Shown here piece after piece: positions 57,344 through 64,000 of a stretch of 64,000 bases of DNA. A program made the position numbers and the translations under genes. The notes below the pieces were generated by a model, which worked only from the letters and a program-made list of their open reading frames with translations, was not told the origin of the DNA and did no database searches. Origin of the DNA: Saccharina japonica (lineage: Eukaryota > Sar > Phaeophyceae > Laminariales > Laminariaceae); the NCBI GenBank assembly GCA_008828725.1, contig MEHQ01002260.1, positions 124,001 through 188,000 on the forward strand, given 5' to 3'. The number at the start of each line of letters is the position of its first letter. Position 1 is the first letter of the stretch.

Positions 57344-58101
57344 CGAGCTGGTTCAGGCATACCACCCCAAATTTCGTCAGTCACGAATGCCGCATGCAAT
57401 AGCAACTCCAATGTAACTTATTTGTTATCATACTGACCGCCATGAACAGTGGAAGAGGGTGACATCGCCAGGTCTTGGTGCAAGGAAGTAGAACTGGCGC
57501 TACCGCCGAAGATGTGGCCCGACCAATCACAGGCCTTCAAATAGGTCAACAACAGCCAGGCGTTTCCGTAGGAAAATATTTTTTTCCCCCATTTGTTTTT
57601 TTCTGAACGAGCCGCTTCCAGGTGGTTCAAGGCATCTTCGTACAAAGTTTCACGCAAATATTCGAAGATCTGACTGCGTATGATCATATTAAGTCAGATT
57701 TAACGCCCAAAATCGATTATATACTGAAACTAAGCAATTACGAGGCATCGCCTATTTTTGCACTTTCACCGCACAAAAGTCCAAATGTCCACGCCGTTGT
57801 TTGGGGATAGACCCTGAAATTTGGCACACGAGTTTTATGCGCCCTATCCGACCCTTTAACGAATTGTTCGTTTTGTTTTTTTTCTCGCCTTAAATGTTTG
57901 GATCTCTTAAGACCCAAGCTTCCCAAAAAAATACGAAACAAACATAATCTGTCGAAAACCCCAAAACAAAATCGATTCGTCAACGGCTCGCATAGGGCGC
58001 ATAAAACACGTGTGCCAAAACACGGACAGGGTATATCTCCAAACAACGGCGTGGACATTGGCTACTGAACAAAGTCTGGGCGGTATGCTTGAACCAGCCT
58101 G
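57344..58101. mobile_element. TA-flanked non-autonomous DNA transposon, copy 2
   Basis: 758 bp, ends CGAGCTGGTTCAGGCATACC and TATGCTTGAACCAGCCTG, flanked by TA (57342-57343, 58102-58103). It matches the 8232-8990 element over its length with small indels. Confidence 0.75.
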
Positions 58102-58460
58102 TAGATGGTAGTCTTCTCTTCCCTGCGATATATGGCTGCGCTACAGAAACAAGCAGCATTTCCCGGCGGTGACGTGCATACGAGAGCTTCCCGACACCTG
58201 GTCGAGGTTTGATACCGTGCGCGATGGCGAGAGCATCCGCAGTCGCACGCTACCTAAACAAATGAGCTAGCAGTCCTCTGTCTTGCCCTTCGCATGTATA
58301 TTGCGAACCAAATTATGTTATAAAACCACATAATATATCGAGTTCTACACTCCTGACACTTCTGACACTCCTGGTCTTTCTCTCGCGGGTTCTATCGTCC
58401 TCAAGCGTGATCCCAAACGCAACGTTCCTCGTCGGAAATCGACTGCGCCCTCGCCTGGAA

Positions 58461-58499
58461 AACACAGGGAGCGCGTGTTCATGTCGCGCTCCCTGTGTT
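58461..58499. other. 15-bp perfect hairpin downstream of the dynamin-like gene
   Basis: AACACAGGGAGCGCG and its exact complement CGCGCTCCCTGTGTT are separated by 9 bases. A related but weaker hairpin block (GCCTAGAAAACGCAA..TTTTTGCG) lies at about 58626-58660. Both sit in a roughly 180-bp direct duplication that ends with CTACTGCT-GAAA. It may belong to the 3' untranslated region of the minus-strand gene. Confidence 0.5.
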
Positions 58500-58733
58500 G
58501 TACACGCGAAGGCACTTTCGATCGCCCTACTGCTGCCGAAACGATTTGCGACAACCAGGCAAGATTAAATAAAGTGCAGTGCGCCTCAGTGAACTATCTT
58601 GCCGCCGGGAATTGAAAGAGCATTCGCCTAGAAAACGCAAGAATCGCGTTTTTGCGTCGTTGTCCAGGTGAAGGGGCGTTCGATTCTGCTACTGCTTGAA
58701 AAATGTCGAGAGAGACTCGTAGCTATCACTCAG

Positions 58734-61043
58734 CTACGTCTCCATGATAGGCGCAGGAGCTAACATCTTCACCCCATGCCGGAGCAGCGACAGTTTACCA
58801 GCGATCGTCTCTCGCTCATGAAGAGTCTTAACGTTTTCCGGGAACCAGCGGTCAAGGTCCTCACGGCTGGCTTCGTTCAGCATCCAGGGCACGAGTCCCT
58901 CGCCAGAGTTGTCGCGGACCAGCCGGAAGGCGTGCTTGAAGACAGCAGTGAACACGCGTTCAAAAACCCTTTCGGAGTAACCAAAAAGGCACGCCTGATA
59001 TGAAAAAAAAGGGCGGGCGGTGCGGTCATCGCGTTAGTTAAAGCAGTACGCTGTTAATAATCAAGAAGACCCCGCACGAGCCCCTACGGACAGACACCAG
59101 CCCCTGAGAGAGAACGTGTGTGTGGCATATCCTGGATGATCGTGTGTCAGGACTAACCGGTAATATAGCATTCACTGTTACTAGATATGGAGCAAAAGCA
59201 CGTGTCGATCCTCTTGACACTCCAGAGAGTACATTTGACCTTGAACAATGGCGATTGCAGCAGCACCGGCCATTATGTGTTCCAGGGATGATACAAATCA
59301 GTGTTGGACTCGCAATGCAAGGAGTCGCACGGCTTGGGCCCTTGGTTTTACCCGTGCTTCTGGGCTCTCAACGCCTCTCCATCGACAGTTGATAACACAA
59401 ACGTTATCATCGTTGTTGTGGCAACTATCTCTGGGTTCCGTCGTTACCTTCTTACCCCACCTTCTAGACGATGTGCAACCGCCAACAGAGGCAACAGGCG
59501 CATGTGACACATATATGCAATGGGTGCACCTTTTCTGATATATTTTTTATGCTATGGGCTCAACATGATACTACAACCTGAAGGCTCCGAATGTCTTGGT
59601 CCTTCCCGTTGCCGCAGGGGGTTCTTGTTTGACCGGAAACCTCGGTACCACTCCGGGTCTCTCGCTTCGTGTGTACCATGTGGCAAACGCCGTCGATAGT
59701 TGACGTGTAGGCGGGATGGGCGAACACCCAGTCCAGCTCGGACTTGACCACATCTGACACTGCCCTCGCAGTTTCCTCTTCCTTCTTCTCCATGTATCCT
59801 TGGGCCAGGCTCCCGACATCCTCGAGAAGGGCTGGGTACTCCTTACAGGCGTCTTCAAGTAAAGTTTGAAGGACGGACTGCATGTAAATCCTCACCCGGC
59901 CCACCATGTTGTGAGAGCGAGGTTCAAGCTCGCCAGAGAACGCCTTACCGAACAAGAGGTTGAAAATGCGTCCGGGCTGTTGATCGGTCGCACCCACTCC
60001 CTCCACGCACTCCAAAGCCTCGCGTATTGTCTTGTAGTACTCAACCCCGAGAAAGTCGGGCTTGACATCCTGCACGAGGGCAGACGAGGGGGGGGGGGGC
60101 GTCCGAGAAGCGGAGCACGGGGTACACGGAAAGCGGGGCGACCACTAAATTAAAAAATACGTGGATACTTGGTGTGGCACATGCACCTGGGGAACCGTCA
60201 AATCATCGAAGAATACGCATTTCGGCAAACAAATTGCGTTCGAGTACACGGGTACGCTGCGGCAGTATGTACTGTTGTGTGGTAGACCCTATACAAAGGT
60301 CACAAGCCAAGGTTAATGTGTGTTTGCACGGCTATACCTGTCTCTCTGGTATTAGTATGCCGCTCGAACATTCCCAGGGTCTTCTGATGGAGTGGGAAGC
60401 TTATATAACATACGAATGGTCCACGTATAATGTTTGGATATTAACTCCGGGCATGGCCACTCTTCACCCCCGTATGCTTGTGGTGATAATGGGTGGGCAC
60501 CGGGAAATATGATCTCGGGTTATCACCGGTAGGTTCCAGCCTCCGTACAGGGTTACAACATATTATATGTCGCTGAATGTCAATATGCTCGCGTGATTCG
60601 AGCAGTGGAGCACTACCATGTACATTGGTATTCTGAGAACGAGAGATTCCTCCACCTAAAAAAAACAATGTAAACACACGTGCATGTCTATCTCGGGGGA
60701 CGGGGTACCGTGAGCTGCTACATTGTGCGATGCCAAACATGAAAATAATAGAGACTGACGCATATATTTTTTATATACGCGTTGGCCAAACCTTGAGTAT
60801 TCCCTCCGCATAGTTTGCGAAAATGTCCATAACGCGAGGGCCCACGCGAAGATCCACACCACGAACCACTTTTGCTGCGTCGATCGGTGACCTCCTCTTG
60901 GGTTGGTCCGCGACGCTTGAAATCACCTCCCGGAAGGTGTCTCGTCGTTCGTTGTGGTCCACGTGGGCCCTCGGCATGCCACGGAGCTTGTCGCTGAGTC
61001 GCCAGATCTTCTCCTTGGCACGCCTAACTAAACATGGGATACT
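58734..61043 (-). CDS. Dynamin/Mx-like large GTPase, C-terminal part (stalk and GED)
   Basis: Three minus-strand exons, all phase 0: about 61043-60792, 60069 to about 59677, and 58994-58734 (TAG). They encode about 300 residues. The first has IPCLVRRAKEKIWRLSDKLR and VGPRVMDIFANYAEGILK. The second has EPRSHNMVGRVRIYM, EYPALLEDVGSLAQGYMEKK and VKSELDWVFAH, the usual stalk pattern (YP.L, E-rich helix, E..yv). The last has VPWMLNEASREDLDRWFPEN and ERETIAGKLSLLRHGVKMLA, matching the GTPase effector domain end of Mx-type proteins. Dynamins are membrane-remodelling or antiviral GTPases that act by self-assembly. The GTPase domain is not in the window. The donor of the second exon is uncertain (ATG-GTACAC at 59677 or a site slightly downstream), and the first exon's acceptor could be 2 bases lower. 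Confidence 0.75.
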
Positions 61044-61309
61044 CTTCCGTAGCAACAACAGAGGGACGGGGAAACGGAAGCGGGAGAACACGTTTGCGGT
61101 GTAAAATTATTCCCGAGTTGCTGCATCTCATGGAGCAAGGCACACTTGTCTTAACTCGTGGCTAGACGCTTTCGATTATACGACACGTCTGCTGGATATA
61201 GTGTCTTGCTGTTGTGCGTACGTGTGTGTATGCACAAAGCGCAGCGCACGAACTAGGCTCAAATTAAAAGTAGAGAAATTCGGCCAGGCGTAGGAATTTG
61301 CATATATAA

Positions 61310-64000
61310 AAGTCTATTCAATGAAATGAGGCGGACAATTGATTCCTAACATGTTAAAGCAATTGGAATTGTGAAGATAACAACACATCGTAGTCCTCCT
61401 ACTAATTGGAATGGCTTAGAGAATTATTTTAAAACTTTGTTAATTAACTGGAATTGTCTTCTGCAATTGTTTCGCTCCGGAGACTCCAATAAACTATTAC
61501 ATCTTCAATAGGATATGGGACCTACCCATAATGGACTATTGTTTTTACATTAGATCTTCCGGAAGTCCATTTAAATGGAATTGGTCGAGACATTGCTTTC
61601 GTGGTGCATCTATTAATAGCAATGGTTCGGCCAATAGGTTTGTGTCCTGCCCTTCCAATAGATGTTGTTTCAGCAGTTATTTTCTGGTATTACCTACTAA
61701 TTGGAATGGTCCAATCAAACCGTTTCTGCTCTGACGTTCCAATTGTAATTGATTCAACAATTAGTTTATGGTATCGCCTATCAATAGGAGTGGTTAGGTC
61801 AACAGTTTTCTGTCCTGCCCTTTCAATAGAAATTGTTTCAGCAATTAGTTTCTGGTCTTGTCTACTAATTGGAATGGTTCAATAAAACCGTTTCTGCTCT
61901 GGCCTTCCAATTGTAATTGTTTCAACAATTAGTTTAATGTCTTGCCTATTAATAGGAATAATTGGATCAATAGGTTTGTGCCCTGACGTTCCAATTGAAA
62001 TTGTTTCAAGAATTAGTTTAATGTCTTGCCTATCGATAGGAATAATTGGATCAATAGAGGTTTCTGCCCTGACGTTCCAATTGCAATTGTTTCAACAATT
62101 AGTTTAAGGTTTTGCCTATCAATAAAAGTGGTTTGGTCAATAGGTTTCAGTCCTGACCTTCCCAATTAAAGTTTTTGTTGGTTCAATAGGGTGTTTCCTG
62201 GTCTTCCAAATGTTAGTGTTCGATCAAAAACATTCCGACCTCGACAATTCCAATTAATAGACGGTACTCAAAATCATTTGGTTGGACAATTTCAATTGAT
62301 AGACAGCAGTCGAAAACAATTGGCAAGACAATTCCGACTAATATATCTCACTCGAAATAATTTGACTGGGCAATTCCAATTTATAGACATCACTCGAAAT
62401 CCTTTAGTAGGACAATTGCATTTAATAGATAGCATTCGAAATCATTTGTTTCGGCAATTCCAATTACTAAACAGCATTTGAAGTGCATTGTAGGCACAAT
62501 TCCAATTATTAGACAACACCCAAAATCAGTTGCCCGGACAATTTAGATTAGTCTTCGTGCTTCAATCGAAATAATTTGGTTAGGAAAATCCAATTAACGC
62601 ATCCGAAGTCAATTGTAGACACAATAGACTATTGTAATCGAAATGGTCCAAATAATTGCCCAGGCAATTCCAATTAATTGACATCACCCAACATCAATTG
62701 TCAGGACAATTCTAATTAGTAGACAGCATCCAAAATGAATTACCCGGACAATTCCAATGAATAGAATTCAATCGAAATCATTTCGTTGGGCAATTCCAAT
62801 TAATAAACAACACCCAAATTAATTAGAGTCACAATAGACTATTGAAACATTAACACCCTGGACCATTCCTGTTTCAATAGTCTATTGTGACTAGCTGTCT
62901 ACTAATTGGAATTGTCCAGACAATTGATTTTGGGTGCTGCCAATTAATTGGAATTGTCTGGGCAAATATTTGGACAATTCGTATTACAACAGTCTGTCGT
63001 GGCTACAAATTGAATTCAGATGCTGTCTATTAATTGGATTTGCCCCACCAAATGATTTCGATTGAAGTATACTACTTGAAATTGTCCGGGCAACTGAGTT
63101 TGGGTGCTGTCAGCTAATTGGAATTGTGCCTACCATTGATTTCGGGTACTGTCTATTAATTGGAATTGCAGAGACAATTGATTAAGAAGGATGTCAATTA
63201 AATGCAATTGTCCAACTAAATGATTTTGAGTGATGGCTATGAATTGTGATTACCCAGTCATATTGTTTCGAGTGATATCTAGTAGTCGGAATTGCCCAGC
63301 CAATTTGGTTCGAGTGCTGTCTATCAATTGAAATTGCCCAACTACATGATTTCGAGTACGGTTTATGAATTGGAATTGCCGAGGTCAGAAAAAAATGATC
63401 GCACACAATAACAATTGCAAGATCAGGACAGACCCTTTTGATACAACCTCAAACATAATTTCGAAGGTCAGGACAGAAGTCTATTGACCAAACCACTCTG
63501 ATTGATGGGCGAGACCTTAAATTAATTATTGAAACAATTTCTATTTGAAGGTCAGGGCAGAAACCTATTCATCCAACCATTCCTGTTCATATACAAGAAA
63601 AGAAAAAACCTCGAAACAATTACAATTGGAAGGTCAGAGCAGAAATGGTTTGATTGGACCATTCCAATTAGTAGACAAGACCAGAACATATTTGCTGAAA
63701 CGATACCTATTGCAAGGGCAGAACACAAACCTATTGATCGAACAATTCCTATCTATAGATGCACACGAAAGCAATATATCGACCAATTCCATTTAAATGG
63801 ACTTCCGGAAGATCTACTGTAAAAGCAATAGTCCATTGTGGGTAGGTCCCATATCCTATTGAAGAAGTAATAGAGTATTGGAGTATCCGGAAAGAAACAG
63901 TTGCAGGAGACAAGTCCAGTTAATTAACAGAGCTCTACAACAATTGCCCAAGCAATTCCGATTAGTAGGCGGACTACAATATGTTGTTGTCTTTGCAATT
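61310..64000. repeat. Large foldback/palindrome made of short AT-rich units
   Basis: The outer arms are colinear inverted copies: 61368-61397 pairs with 63971-64000, 61439-61452 with 63915-63928, 61507-61529 with 63838-63860, and 61553-61587 with 63780-63814 (35 of 35 bases). An inner symmetry centre lies at about 62860 (TCACAATAGACTATTGAAAC at 62829-62848 against 62871-62890). Outer arms consist of units of about 90 bp (CTATCAATAGG, TGGATCAATAGG, CCCTGACCTTCCAATTG). The inner part consists of shorter units (CAATTCCAATTAATAGACA) in opposite orientation on each side. The structure continues past the right edge. Long arms made of subrepeats are typical of Foldback-type transposons. No protein is encoded. 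Confidence 0.75.

Noticed and set aside
61531..63822. Several frames of 60-100 codons in the large palindrome
   Set aside because: They follow the AT-rich subrepeats, change frame between units and resemble no domain.
1..64000. Integrated giant-virus DNA
   Set aside because: Brown algal genomes can carry such insertions, but no viral structural or replication gene is visible. The real genes are intron-rich and host-like.

Overview
This window is nuclear DNA from a eukaryote with few genes and long, repeat-filled introns. The best guess for the source is a brown alga (or a related stramenopile with a large genome). That guess rests on spliced genes with GT-AG introns up to 7.6 kb, secreted proteins with WSC domains (an expanded family in brown algae), many MITE-like elements, and frequent CTACTGCTGTAGT-type words and GTAC microsatellites. 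Nothing bacterial, organellar or viral was seen. The organism is inferred, not demonstrated.

Only three genes are well supported. Two are tandem plus-strand paralogs about 31 kb apart: gene A (7590-24424, 6 exons, 514 codons before the stop) and gene B (38219-51280, 6 exons, 457 codons). Each encodes a signal peptide, a short cysteine-containing segment, a von Willebrand factor A (vWA) domain with an intact DxSxS metal site, a beta-rich module and a C-terminal WSC domain. All five introns lie at matching sites and phases, and the proximal promoters and 3' flanks still align, so a whole locus was duplicated. A has a Pro-Thr-rich linker before the WSC domain that B largely lacks. The third gene (minus strand, 58734-61043) is the C-terminal part of a dynamin/Mx-type GTPase (stalk plus GTPase effector domain). 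Its GTPase exons must lie beyond the right edge, or are missing.

Layout: 1-7489 has no convincing gene and holds diverged tandem repeats, a MITE and a ~1 kb inverted repeat. 7490-24424 is promoter plus gene A. 24425-38139 is the intergenic spacer, with a GAT-type microsatellite, several old mobile elements, tRNA-like sequences, a 156-bp minisatellite and a few exon-like fragments. 38140-51280 is promoter plus gene B. 51281-58733 is a second repeat-rich spacer with a second GAT-type microsatellite, a Harbinger-like element, a foldback element and a TA-flanked element. 58734-61043 is the dynamin-like gene. 61310-64000 is a very large imperfect palindrome built of short AT-rich units.

The mobile-element content is the other main result. 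Seven near-identical ~250-bp elements begin with GACGCGTGCTACGG, five of them flanked by exact 4-bp duplications, and several sit inside older, decayed relatives. I see no evidence that the three genes act in one pathway. The vWA-WSC proteins are probably secreted to the cell wall or matrix, while the dynamin-like protein would be intracellular.
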